Part shown: in pieces, positions 26,555-36,297 of the stretch
How positions within the stretch are numbered: the stretch's first letter is position 1
Layout of the letters: each line of letters begins with the position of its first letter
Virus record (IMG/VR): IMGVR_UViG_3300024346_000031
Coordinates: 1-64,000 of that record
Direction: 5' to 3' (one strand)
From: a virus
Length of the DNA: 64,000 nt
Notes under the pieces: generated by a model
Told to the model about the DNA's origin: nothing
Database searches by the model: none
Seen by the model: the letters and a program-made list of their open reading frames with translations, nothing else
Program-made: the position numbers and the translations under genes

Positions 26555-29500
26555 CTAAGAACTTAATACGTTTAATTTTCTATTGTTTAATCTTGTTTCA
26601 ATATTTTCTATATAGTTTATTTTATTGTTCACCGTAACAAAGTTTTCTATTTCTTGTAAATATGTCCCTCCAGCGTTATCTTTTACTTCAACACTAATGT
26701 CATATTTTCCTAAATCACTGAACTTCCATACAAAGAAAGGTACTCCTTTTACTTTAGTAATTTCCTTCTTTGTAAACGAGTCTTTAAGCGTCCATATGTA
26801 TTCTTGTTTTCCATCTAAGTTGTTGACTACAAAGAAAACCGGCGCATGTTGGGGAACTTTAAATCTTTCATTAAAAAACTTAAGGCTATTTATTTTTAAA
26901 GAATTTTCATCTATTGTAGACGGTAAGTATCCTATTTGTTTATCGTTTTCAAATCTCCAATAATCTTTATCTTGCCAAAAATAAGGATCCTGAACTGCTC
27001 CTGTTATAATATCGCTTGTTTTAGCAAATAGAAACAACGTATCTTCATCAAACATTGGAAAAGTATTTTTAAGATAATCAACCAATCTTTGAGAATATAC
27101 ATTTCTAGGATGAAAGAATGTATATTTACTACTATCTTTTTCTAAATCTGGACTAATCGGGCTATACCAATTTACATAAGAAAGTATGTGATACATATCT
27201 TTACTTAAATAATTAGCTTGGGCATGTATTTTACCTCCTATTATTTCATAGTTAAATTTACTTATCCCATTATGGATAGATTCAGCATTTAGCAAATCAA
27301 CTAATTCTATTAATGTTGAAAAATTAGGCAAATAATAAGTAGAATATAAAGATATTTGTATAGCATCTCCTGGAGTAGGATCTGCTATGTAGAATCCTGC
27401 TAAAAAATCTCCTTGATATACTAAATCAGTAAATCTCATGTAGTATAGATCTTTTAAAGTTTTTTGCTCAAAATCACTTATCTTGAATGGTATGTTATTT
27501 TTACCTAGTCCCCAGTTGTTTTTTGCCTCTAGATTGTTTAAAGGATCGTTATATGAAATAAATGAATCAGTGTTTTCATCATAAAATTCTACATCGTACA
27601 TGTCTTTTCCTGAACCATATCTATGTTGAAAAAATGTTTCAAATTCTAATAAGTTTTTATATATGTCAAAATTGTTTAGACTAGTATTTAGTACATTAAT
27701 TTTTGGAAAGTATAGTGTTGAAGTTCCAAAGTCTTTTACTTGAACGTTATCTAAATTATCTAATCTTAAACTAAATTTATCCTCTAGTCTAGAAAAAGCT
27801 ATTATTTCTGGTTTCTTGGCTTCATCAACTGTTATCTTTTTAGAATAAGTACTAGTGTTTCCATTAAATGTATGTATACTGATATCTACATTATATTCAC
27901 CAACATATGGTAAAAAATGAGGAAGCCTCTTTAGGTCTTTGGCAAGACCTCTGTATTCAAAGTTATATGGATTAGGAGTAGGTTTTGTTATTTTCCAAGT
28001 TACTTCATAAACATTTTTTAAATCTATATTTTCAAAAGTCCAATATAATGGCGTATTTGAAAGATCTAACCATGTTATTCCATTAAAAGTTTTACATGTA
28101 AATTTATCTATTCCTATTTCAAGTATAATAGGCGCACCGACTTTTTTATCAGGGCCATCGCCTGTGTCCCATGATAACATAGAAGATATATTTGGGTATC
28201 TTTGATTTTTAACAGATGTATAATACTCTTTTATATAGTCGCATATTGAATCTATATCAGTTGGGCTATATTTTTGAAAAGACGAATATGGATTAGGAGA
28301 GTTTTTGTTAATTCTATTAACACCCATATCAATTCCATTCAAATAGCTTTGGGAATAAAGAGGGTCTAAAGAAACTATAGTAAGCCTATCACTATTACTG
28401 GGTGAATTTTCAATACTAACCCTTTCGTTTAAATCATAATCTAATATATCCGTTCTGTCTGGCCAATACTTTATAGTAAACTTTTGAAAATAGATAAATT
28501 CACCAATAATATCTTTTATTTTTACATTTATTGGTATAATTTCATTTTTTAATTTCTTGTCTAACTGATTTAACTTATAGAATATCTCATCAACCGTAAA
28601 GTCAGTTGTTTCTACTACTTTAGGTAAACCATCATCATCGAATTCATCTGTTGCTTTTGTGAATTCATAAGTGAGAGCTAAGAATTCTGTTTTTACAAAT
28701 TGCTTTCCTGATTTTACATTTTTATTTAGATTTAATAGATTAAGGTTGTCTATTTTACCGTCATCTAGTATGTCTGTTAGGTCTACTAAAAATAATTTGT
28801 CAAAGTAAGGAGAATCAACATTTACATTTTTCCAATACTCTTTTATATGAAGAGTGTCTTTGTAACCTAACATATTAATGAAATTAACTAATCCCTTATA
28901 GGTTCCTATATATGGATATATTTCACTATGATTTACAAGTAAACTTTTTCGTGTTGAATTTATTTTTTTCCAATCTGGATATACCTCTTTTATGTCGTAT
29001 GTTGCTAGTATATTAGCGTCTTGTCTGTTAAATTTAATACCAAAGTTTTCTAACCATACTCTAAATCTTTCATCTTCGTCTTCCCCTTCTCCGTAAAATA
29101 ATAGTTTGGCAACTGTTTCACTAGTGCCTGTTATTTCGTCTTCTAGGTAAATAGTTAAAGATCTAACATACTCTATTTCTTCGTTTGGGTTAAAACCTAC
29201 ATTCAATTGAAGAGGAACTTTTAAATCTATAGCTGCTCCGGTTCCGTTAGGTAAAATGTCTTCATAGGAAACTTTTATTGAATCCTTTTTATTAATTACA
29301 TATTCTCCTATTTTAAATTCTTTTTCAACGTCATATAGGAAAAAAGGAGATTCATTGATGCTATCCCATTTAACAACTATAGACTGGCCTCCAGTTAATG
29401 TTGGAAATTTATAATCAGATCCTACTTTTTCAAGTATAAAAAAGTTTTCATTATCATATAGAGCAATAGATAATTGTTCGAAATACATGTTTGCCTCTAA

Positions 29501-29578
29501 TATACCAGTGTCAGGGTTTTCCTGAAGGTTTATTAATTCGCCATCTCTATCAAAAAAATGAAGATTATCTATTTGCAT
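26555..29578 (-). CDS. Large baseplate-type structural protein with PKD/Ig-like domains
   Basis: A 1007-aa protein. Residues ~180-260 include NFGIKFNRQDANILATYDIK and then PYIGTYKGLVNFINMLGY, a pattern like the (R/K)GT..gl helix of baseplate wedge/gpI-type proteins (weak inference). At least two PKD/Ig-like modules follow: one near VTWKITKPTPNPYNFEY ... GEYNVDISIHTFNGNTS, the other near the C-terminus (EYIWTLKDSFTKKEI ... GKYDISVEVKDNAGG). It is the first large structural gene of the minus-strand block downstream of gp55 and carries a GATAAATA late box. Confidence 0.6.
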   Translation of the reverse strand: MQIDNLHFFDRDGELINLQENPDTGILEANMYFEQLSIALYDNENFFILEKVGSDYKFPTLTGGQSIVVKWDSINESPFFLYDVEKEFKIGEYVINKKDSIKVSYEDILPNGTGAAIDLKVPLQLNVGFNPNEEIEYVRSLTIYLEDEITGTSETVAKLLFYGEGEDEDERFRVWLENFGIKFNRQDANILATYDIKEVYPDWKKINSTRKSLLVNHSEIYPYIGTYKGLVNFINMLGYKDTLHIKEYWKNVNVDSPYFDKLFLVDLTDILDDGKIDNLNLLNLNKNVKSGKQFVKTEFLALTYEFTKATDEFDDDGLPKVVETTDFTVDEIFYKLNQLDKKLKNEIIPINVKIKDIIGEFIYFQKFTIKYWPDRTDILDYDLNERVSIENSPSNSDRLTIVSLDPLYSQSYLNGIDMGVNRINKNSPNPYSSFQKYSPTDIDSICDYIKEYYTSVKNQRYPNISSMLSWDTGDGPDKKVGAPIILEIGIDKFTCKTFNGITWLDLSNTPLYWTFENIDLKNVYEVTWKITKPTPNPYNFEYRGLAKDLKRLPHFLPYVGEYNVDISIHTFNGNTSTYSKKITVDEAKKPEIIAFSRLEDKFSLRLDNLDNVQVKDFGTSTLYFPKINVLNTSLNNFDIYKNLLEFETFFQHRYGSGKDMYDVEFYDENTDSFISYNDPLNNLEAKNNWGLGKNNIPFKISDFEQKTLKDLYYMRFTDLVYQGDFLAGFYIADPTPGDAIQISLYSTYYLPNFSTLIELVDLLNAESIHNGISKFNYEIIGGKIHAQANYLSKDMYHILSYVNWYSPISPDLEKDSSKYTFFHPRNVYSQRLVDYLKNTFPMFDEDTLFLFAKTSDIITGAVQDPYFWQDKDYWRFENDKQIGYLPSTIDENSLKINSLKFFNERFKVPQHAPVFFVVNNLDGKQEYIWTLKDSFTKKEITKVKGVPFFVWKFSDLGKYDISVEVKDNAGGTYLQEIENFVTVNNKINYIENIETRLNNRKLNVLSS

Positions 29579-29600
29579 AATTATAACTTAGTGTTTGAAT

Positions 29601-29608
29601 TATTTATC
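29601..29608 (-). promoter_or_regulatory. Late promoter-like GATAAATA
   Basis: Minus-strand TTGATAAATAATTC lies 23 bp upstream of the ATG of the 1007-aa gene, the spacing seen for other late boxes here. It would drive the main tail operon. Confidence 0.5.
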
Positions 29609-29623
29609 AAAATTTAATTTAAA

Positions 29624-30037
29624 TTAAATGGTGTATACTGAACTGTCACCGCCTGTGCTTAAAGATATAGTTTCAATAGTTTCTCCGTCTTCTAATCCTG
29701 TTTTTTTATGAATTTTCTTCCATTCTTTTGCATATCCATTTTTACACATTTGAGTAAAGTAAGCAAAAGCGTTAGGTGGACTTGATTTAGTTGGATCAAA
29801 ATTTCTCCAATATTTAATGCAATCTACTAAAGCTGATTGTATACAGTCTTCTTTGTCGCGAGGATCTTTAAAATATAATCTCTCTACTGCTCTATTAGCT
29901 AGCATTACAAAACAATCTATTGTAAATTTGGTTAATTCGTCTGCTTCTTTAGATTCAATAACAGCTGCGGTGAATTCCTTGTTATTTATGTAGTTTTTAT
30001 CACCCTTTTTTCTACGAGTTCTCTTTTGTTGAGGCAT
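29624..30037 (-). CDS. 55: gp55-like late-transcription sigma factor
   Basis: A 137-aa protein matching T4 gp55 in order: KNYINNKEFTAAVIESK (T4 YNYVNNKELLQAIIDWK), a helix DCFVMLANRAVERLYF, DCIQSALVDCIKYWRNFDPT (T4 has a similar helix followed by FDETK), and PPNAFAYFTQMCKNGYAKEW (T4 NPHAYITQACFNAFVQR). gp55 replaces the host sigma and directs core RNA polymerase to TATAAATA late promoters, which are visible in front of structural genes here. The protein is shorter than T4 gp55 (185 aa) and lacks an obvious acidic, hydrophobic C-terminal sliding-clamp motif. The N-terminus is strongly basic (KRTRRKKGDK). It starts 1 bp after the resolvase gene. Confidence 0.85.
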   Translation of the reverse strand: MPQQKRTRRKKGDKNYINNKEFTAAVIESKEADELTKFTIDCFVMLANRAVERLYFKDPRDKEDCIQSALVDCIKYWRNFDPTKSSPPNAFAYFTQMCKNGYAKEWKKIHKKTGLEDGETIETISLSTGGDSSVYTI

Positions 30038-30038
30038 T

Positions 30039-30707
30039 TCATTTTTCGTTATTTTTTAAAATGTTATGTATCTTTACAATGGGTAAATATGAATCTATCA
30101 TGTCCATGTAAGGTGATTTAACATTTTTTCCATTAAAAATAACGCCTTCGTCTCGGTTTAATAATTTGTATAAATCGGATTGTTTTGCTTTTTCTATTAC
30201 AGGGTCTTCTTTGAACTTATTATATACATCTATCTTAGATGCATTACCTTTACAGCCTATGGCGTTTTTTAATTCACTGGGACTAAATACAAATATTTTC
30301 TGTATTGAGTCTGTTAATGTAAGTAATTTAGATTTTATTATACCTGTCGCCTGTGATATGTCTACTAAGCTGTTTCCTGATGATCCAAATGATATTCCTT
30401 CTATTGCTATTATATTATCTTTTGTTTTGGTATGCTCTTTTATTTGTTTTATTATAAAGTCGGTTAGTTTAATATAGTTTTCTAGTTTATTTCTTTCATT
30501 AATATGATATTGATCTACTTTTTTAGTACGTTCACCTAAAGAATGTAATTTTAAATTAGGATAGGTTAAAACAAGATCTTCCATTAATCTTGTATCTTTT
30601 TTAGTTATTTTATTGTTAGCTATTCCAATCCATTTAAATTCTTTAAAGTCTTTTGATATACATATACCTGGATAAAGAATAGAAAAATCTATACCTATAA
30701 TGTTCAT
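30039..30707 (-). CDS. RuvC-like Holliday junction resolvase (RNase H fold)
   Basis: A 222-aa protein. The RNase H-fold acids are visible: D7 in IIGIDFSILYPG, E103 in IIAIEGISFGSSGN, and D202/D205 in YMDMIDSYLP; GCKGNASKIDVYNKF matches the conserved GxGxAxK segment before the last acid of the RuvC/A22 family. These enzymes cut four-way DNA junctions, needed to resolve concatemers for packaging. T4 uses endonuclease VII (gp49) instead, so this is a different solution. It is cotranscribed with gp55 (1-bp gap). Confidence 0.75.
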   Translation of the reverse strand: MNIIGIDFSILYPGICISKDFKEFKWIGIANNKITKKDTRLMEDLVLTYPNLKLHSLGERTKKVDQYHINERNKLENYIKLTDFIIKQIKEHTKTKDNIIAIEGISFGSSGNSLVDISQATGIIKSKLLTLTDSIQKIFVFSPSELKNAIGCKGNASKIDVYNKFKEDPVIEKAKQSDLYKLLNRDEGVIFNGKNVKSPYMDMIDSYLPIVKIHNILKNNEK

Positions 30708-30806
30708 TCATAATGGATAATTTTAATAAAAATATTATATTGTAAAATATAAAATAGTTTCGTAGCTACTTTTTCTAATTTTTTTAAAAAAAAATAAAAC
30801 CTTGTC

Positions 30807-30882
30807 CACGTGTAAAGTACAAAAGGGTTAGTGGGTGGGTACTTTATAATTACTTTAATCCTTACTTTTATACTTATACTTT
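30807..30882. promoter_or_regulatory. Intergenic control region with phased ACTTT repeats
   Basis: The 204-bp gap upstream of the resolvase/gp55 pair holds a CACGTG palindrome (30807-30812), a 7-bp inverted repeat AAAGTAC/GTACTTT (30814-30820 and 30839-30845), and ACTTT motifs starting at 30841, 30852, 30864 and 30878, i.e. 11-14 bp apart on one face of the helix. This could be an operator or promoter region for the minus-strand pair. No protein-coding ORF of note lies in the gap. Confidence 0.4.
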
Positions 30883-30911
30883 AGTAACTACTATAGTAAC
30901 GCGCGAAACAA

Positions 30912-31595
30912 TTAAAATAAATGTTTAATAATATAATCTTTTAATTGAAAATGCTTTCCGCTACGTATTATTTCACTATTAAAGACGTTAGACTTTATAA
31001 GAGTCCACTTGGCTATTCCCAAGTCTGTTGCTCTTATTAAGGTTTTACCTTTTTCGTTTTCATATTTTATAAATTCTGAATCTTCATCTTCATATTGCTC
31101 AAGCTCTATTTTAGCTCCCCTATCTATGCTTGGCATCTTTGATACTAAAAACCTCGAAGGCTCTTCTAATAATTTCATTTTATATAAATAATGCGGACCT
31201 TTTTCGTCTTCAACGTTTGGGTATTTACCTAACATTTGTTGAAACCAATCTGCTGTTTTTACTTGATTGTACACTTTTTGTGTTCTTGTTATTCGTCCCG
31301 TATTATCCCAAGTATTTTGATATATTGCATCGTTATTTACTATACTTAAGATTTTTATTGTTCCAGGACCCTGTACTTGCTCAGGATCTGTTATTAATTC
31401 CCATTCAGTATCATCGTTTCTATCAAGAGTTATCCATGCTTCCCATTTACTTCCATCTTCTCCGATGCCTGTCATTACACCGTTAATATAATGATCATTT
31501 ATATCATTTGCTTCTTCATCAGATATATCAGCCGTATCCCATACTATTCTGATATCATCTCCGGCTTTATTTTTTCTAATTTCAAAATGTTCCAT
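30912..31595 (-). CDS. Hypothetical protein, late expressed
   Basis: A 227-aa acidic protein (MEHFEIRKNKAGDDIRIVWD). It has a predicted beta-rich N-terminal half (ITLDRNDDTEWELITD) and an EYEDED-type acidic patch near residue 175. No family recognised and no membrane segment or signal. It has an exact TATAAATA box 24 bp upstream, so a virion or morphogenesis role is likely. Confidence 0.55.
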   Translation of the reverse strand: MEHFEIRKNKAGDDIRIVWDTADISDEEANDINDHYINGVMTGIGEDGSKWEAWITLDRNDDTEWELITDPEQVQGPGTIKILSIVNNDAIYQNTWDNTGRITRTQKVYNQVKTADWFQQMLGKYPNVEDEKGPHYLYKMKLLEEPSRFLVSKMPSIDRGAKIELEQYEDEDSEFIKYENEKGKTLIRATDLGIAKWTLIKSNVFNSEIIRSGKHFQLKDYIIKHLF

Positions 31596-31618
31596 GAATA
31601 AAAAGACACTCTTTGGTT

Positions 31619-31626
31619 TATTTATA
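31619..31626 (-). promoter_or_regulatory. Late promoter TATAAATA
   Basis: Exact minus-strand TATAAATA (context ACGTATAAATAAACC), 24 bp upstream of the ATG at 31595. Confidence 0.6.
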
Positions 31627-31671
31627 CGTAAAAAATAGTATTATATTTTTATAACAACAAATACATATTTT

Positions 31672-32160
31672 ATGAAAACTTTATTTACATTAATATCAAT
31701 ACTGGTTTTTTCATTTTCTTACTCTCAAAACATGATTGTAAAATCACTAACTCTAGATAGTTTAGTATGGAAAAAAATTAATGAATACAGGGTTTCTAAA
31801 AATGTAGCTCCCTTTAATGCGTTTGAGTATTCAGATATTAGAGATTATAGTTATAGCGTAACTACTAGTAACTCTAAATTAGAAATGATAGAACATTCTG
31901 GAAATAACTTTCATATTTATAATATAGAATGCATTTATTCCTGGGTAAAAACTTATCCCGATGGTTTTTTAGATATAATCAAAGTTAAAGATTGGGAATA
32001 TTTAGCAGACGATATAGTAAATTCCTGGATAGCGTCTCCTCCTCATGAAATAGGAATATCGTCTGATCAATTTACCAAAGCAACAATTACTACGATACTA
32101 ACTATCGATTCAAACGCTGATAATTATAGACTTGATGCATCATACCATGGAAAATACTAA
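31672..32160 (+). CDS. Secreted CAP/SCP-like domain protein
   Basis: A 162-aa protein with a clear Sec signal peptide, MKTLFTLISILVFSFSYSQ; cleavage before or after the SQ is typical of flavobacterial exported proteins. The mature part has the CAP (SCP/PR-1) layout: an N-terminal helix LDSLVWKKINEYRVSKNVAP, a middle segment MIEHSGNNF, and the helix IVNSWIASPPHEIGISSDQF followed by strand ATITTIL. CAP proteins are extracellular or periplasmic; functions vary and are often unknown. Here it could act on the cell envelope or be a moron gene altering the infected cell. A bidirectional terminator follows. Confidence 0.75.
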   Translation: MKTLFTLISILVFSFSYSQNMIVKSLTLDSLVWKKINEYRVSKNVAPFNAFEYSDIRDYSYSVTTSNSKLEMIEHSGNNFHIYNIECIYSWVKTYPDGFLDIIKVKDWEYLADDIVNSWIASPPHEIGISSDQFTKATITTILTIDSNADNYRLDASYHGKY

Positions 32161-32163
32161 TCA

Positions 32164-32195
32164 AAAAAAAAGAGAGACTTAAAGTCTCTCTTTTT
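32164..32195. terminator. Bidirectional terminator hairpin
   Basis: AAAAAGAGAGACTT/AAGTCTCTCTTTTT is a nearly perfect palindrome with A-run and T-run on either side. It can end both the plus-strand CAP gene and the convergent minus-strand gene that stops at 32215. Confidence 0.85.
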
Positions 32196-32214
32196 ATATT
32201 ATCATTAAATGATA

Positions 32215-33624
32215 TTAAGCGTTTGGTGATGGGAATTTAAGTCTATATGCAAATATTTTACCTGACATAAGTCCTTCTTCTCTAGTCTTATCTCCTCCAG
32301 AAGCTCTTGATCCAGCAGGTGTTTTAAAAGTCTTACCTGGATCGTTTGCTTTGTTCCAAGTATACTTGGCATGTTTTCCACTTCCTGGTTCGTCTGTTGA
32401 GATTTTCCAACTAATATCCATTGTTCCTGGTAACCTGTCTCCTAAAGCAGCTTTAAGGGCCATTGCTAATATATTACCTCTTTCATAAGCCAATTTAGCA
32501 TTTTTACTTGCATAATCGTTACCAACTCCAGGGTCAGAATTACCCGCTGTTGTTTTTCCTTCGTTTTTATAAAGTTCCATTGTTTGATTAGCATTATCCC
32601 AAACCGGACTTGCTGAAGAAACTAAAGTCATAGTATCTATATAATCATTATCAGTTAATAACGATAGTATCTTTTTAGCTTCTTCTTTTACTAATGGATG
32701 ATTACTATCTATTTTTACTCCGCTCTTGTCTTTATCTGATACACCGTTGTTATATGCTAGTTGCATAGCTCCTTCTCCACCGGCTTTAGCACCAACTGTT
32801 TTAGTATCTCCTCCTTTTTTTGCTATATTAATAGCATCAACTGTTGTGTTTGATCTGCTATATAAATATGGCGATTTCATATCGCTTACTCTGGAAGTAT
32901 CTGTCAGTGATACGTATTTTCCTTCTGAGTCTCGACTATCATCTTTGTTTACTAATCCTGTTTTAGGTAAAACATAGTAGTCTTGATGTCCTTTTGCAAA
33001 ATTACTAAAATTCCATGTGTTCATGTATCTAATTACATTCGCATAACCGGAAGTTTTTGGCTTTGTTGTATCTTTAACAGGACCGTTTCTTGATATAATT
33101 CTTCCAATAGTATACATATAACCATCTTCTTTTATAGATACATCTATTGGGTTTGCTATTTTTACAAGTGATATGCCTTTGGCTTTTGTTTTTAACAAGT
33201 AATTTTGAAAACCATCCCATAAAGAACTTTCGTTTTCAATAGTCCACCATTTTCTTTCAGGTGCATTTTCTTTAAACCATGTTTTAAATGCTTTTTTATC
33301 TCTTCCTGGTGCAAATGGACTTGATCTCCAAACTCCTTGTAATAATATATCAATAAGATCTTCTCTGTATTCTTGAGGCGTAGATCTTTCAACACCCGAC
33401 TTACTAAGGTCACTTTTTAATTTTTGCAACTGTGCTAGGTTTTTAACCTCTTCACTTAAACTTACGCCAATCCTTTGACTGTAATCAAGTTTAACAGAAT
33501 TCTGATTAGCAGGCTTACCGCCTGGTGTTAATTTAGCTTCTAAAATAGATTCGCTATTCAAATAATTTAAATTGTTATTCTCTAATAACTTCTTAAAATT
33601 TTTAAAATCTGATATGTGTGCCAT
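32215..33624 (-). CDS. Putative capsid-targeted internal protein, function unknown
   Basis: A 469-aa protein. The N-terminus MAHISDFKNFKKLLENNN, with a further SESILE|AKL at about residue 29, looks like a T4-type capsid-targeting propeptide with an IxE|A prohead-protease site. The body has a Trp-rich region (APERKWWTIENESSLWDGFQ). Near residues 320-410 the pattern MTLVSSASPVWDNANQ, then KNAKLAYERGNILAMALKAAL, is like an OmpA-type segment (weak). Codon use and AT content match neighbours. It might be packaged and injected with DNA or form the prohead core. No catalytic motif is certain. Confidence 0.55.
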   Translation of the reverse strand: MAHISDFKNFKKLLENNNLNYLNSESILEAKLTPGGKPANQNSVKLDYSQRIGVSLSEEVKNLAQLQKLKSDLSKSGVERSTPQEYREDLIDILLQGVWRSSPFAPGRDKKAFKTWFKENAPERKWWTIENESSLWDGFQNYLLKTKAKGISLVKIANPIDVSIKEDGYMYTIGRIISRNGPVKDTTKPKTSGYANVIRYMNTWNFSNFAKGHQDYYVLPKTGLVNKDDSRDSEGKYVSLTDTSRVSDMKSPYLYSRSNTTVDAINIAKKGGDTKTVGAKAGGEGAMQLAYNNGVSDKDKSGVKIDSNHPLVKEEAKKILSLLTDNDYIDTMTLVSSASPVWDNANQTMELYKNEGKTTAGNSDPGVGNDYASKNAKLAYERGNILAMALKAALGDRLPGTMDISWKISTDEPGSGKHAKYTWNKANDPGKTFKTPAGSRASGGDKTREEGLMSGKIFAYRLKFPSPNA

Positions 33625-33690
33625 CTTTAAATTTTATTTTTATTTATTTACATAAAGTGTTTGCTTTTATAAAAAAACTAAACCTATGAA

Positions 33691-33710
33691 AAGTATTTTA
33701 GTTTAATATA
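33691..33710 (+). promoter_or_regulatory. Host-type promoter TATTTTAG-TTTAATATA
   Basis: AAGTATTTTAGTTTAATATA ends 2 bp before the ATG at 33713. It resembles the elements before gp32 and the ncRNA. The implied transcript is near leaderless. Confidence 0.45.
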
Positions 33711-33712
33711 AC

Positions 33713-34549
33713 ATGAACACTACAAAAGAAAATGTAAATACTTTTAAAAAATTTAAAGACTCTAATTTTAAGTTTAATAAAGAACTACATAAATATACAT
33801 ATCATGATGAATCTACAGGTAAAGTTTTACAAACCTTTAAATCTGTTTCTGGGTTTGCTGATAATTTTAAAGAACCTTTTAATGGTAGGCTTATTGCTGA
33901 AAACCTTTCAACTAGCAATCCTCTTTATGGAAAACCCGTAGATGATATACTTGCGATATGGAAAGAAAAAGGAAGAGTAGCAGCTGACTTGGGAACAACT
34001 GTTCATGAATGGATAGAAGATTTTTATAAAACAATAACTGATGATAATATATTTGCTACAATAGATCACCAAAACCTATTAAAAAATCCAATTGAATTAG
34101 AAGACAAAGAAGCTGTGTCAAGGGTAGAAAAATTTAGAACATATTACACCGAAAGGTTAACTTCTTTAAAATCAGTTTTTCAAGAAGTCAAGGTTTTTTC
34201 TAGAAAATGGGGATATGCAGGAACGATAGACGGTATATTTTCTATTGATGGTGAAAGGTTAATAATATGTGATTATAAAACCAATAAAGAGTTTACAACA
34301 GATTCTGATTGGAAAGGAAGTAGAAATAGACTATTTGAACCGTTTAACGATACTTTTGATAATAAGCATAATAATTACTCTATACAGGTCAGTCTATATA
34401 GGCTAATAATAGAAGAAGAATGTGGTATAGAGATGCAAGATCCTTTTCTACTTTGGATACCTCCAAAAGGACCTTGTAAAGCATTTAAAGCAAAAGATTA
34501 TAGAAATAAAATAAGAACATATTTAAATGATAAAAATTTAGTCATATAA
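33713..34549 (+). CDS. PD-(D/E)XK nuclease (RecB/Cas4-like fold)
   Basis: A 278-aa protein. The motifs fit the RecB-type PD-(D/E)XK family: GTTVHEWIEDFYK (helix with the conserved His), GYAGTIDGIFSIDG (the Asp), LIICDYKTNKEF (the D-x-K pair), and SIQVSLYRLIIEEE (the QxxxY-type helix). Such enzymes are DNA exonucleases or endonucleases. It stands alone between a minus-strand gene and groEL, and may act in host DNA breakdown, recombination or DNA ends processing. Confidence 0.8.
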   Translation: MNTTKENVNTFKKFKDSNFKFNKELHKYTYHDESTGKVLQTFKSVSGFADNFKEPFNGRLIAENLSTSNPLYGKPVDDILAIWKEKGRVAADLGTTVHEWIEDFYKTITDDNIFATIDHQNLLKNPIELEDKEAVSRVEKFRTYYTERLTSLKSVFQEVKVFSRKWGYAGTIDGIFSIDGERLIICDYKTNKEFTTDSDWKGSRNRLFEPFNDTFDNKHNNYSIQVSLYRLIIEEECGIEMQDPFLLWIPPKGPCKAFKAKDYRNKIRTYLNDKNLVI

Positions 34550-34565
34550 TAAAAACTAAATTTGA

Positions 34566-34573
34566 TATCTTTG
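34566..34573 (+). promoter_or_regulatory. Bacteroidetes-type -7 box TATCTTTG
   Basis: TATCTTTG matches the Bacteroidetes consensus TAnnTTTG exactly and lies 30 bp upstream of the groEL ATG, followed by an A-rich leader lacking a Shine-Dalgarno sequence. The -33 TTTG element at the expected distance is not clear. Confidence 0.6.
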
Positions 34574-34578
34574 TATAA

Positions 34579-36210
<1,632 letters not shown>

Positions 36211-36233
36211 TACTTTTATTTAGATGCTATATT

Positions 36234-36260
36234 AAAAGACCCTTTATGGGTCTTTTTTTT
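36234..36260 (+). terminator. Rho-independent terminator after groEL
   Basis: AAAAGACCC-tttat-GGGTCTTTT with a following T-run (TTTTTTTT), 24 bp after the groEL stop. Confidence 0.9.
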
Positions 36261-36265
36261 TGTTT

Positions 36266-36275
36266 TAAATAAATA
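36266..36275 (+). promoter_or_regulatory. Late promoter-like TAAATAAATA
   Basis: TTTTAAATAAATAATAAAA follows the groEL terminator and lies 22 bp before the next start codon. It is close to, but not identical with, TATAAATA. Confidence 0.35.
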
Positions 36276-36297
36276 ATAAAAAATCAAGTGTTTTTAA

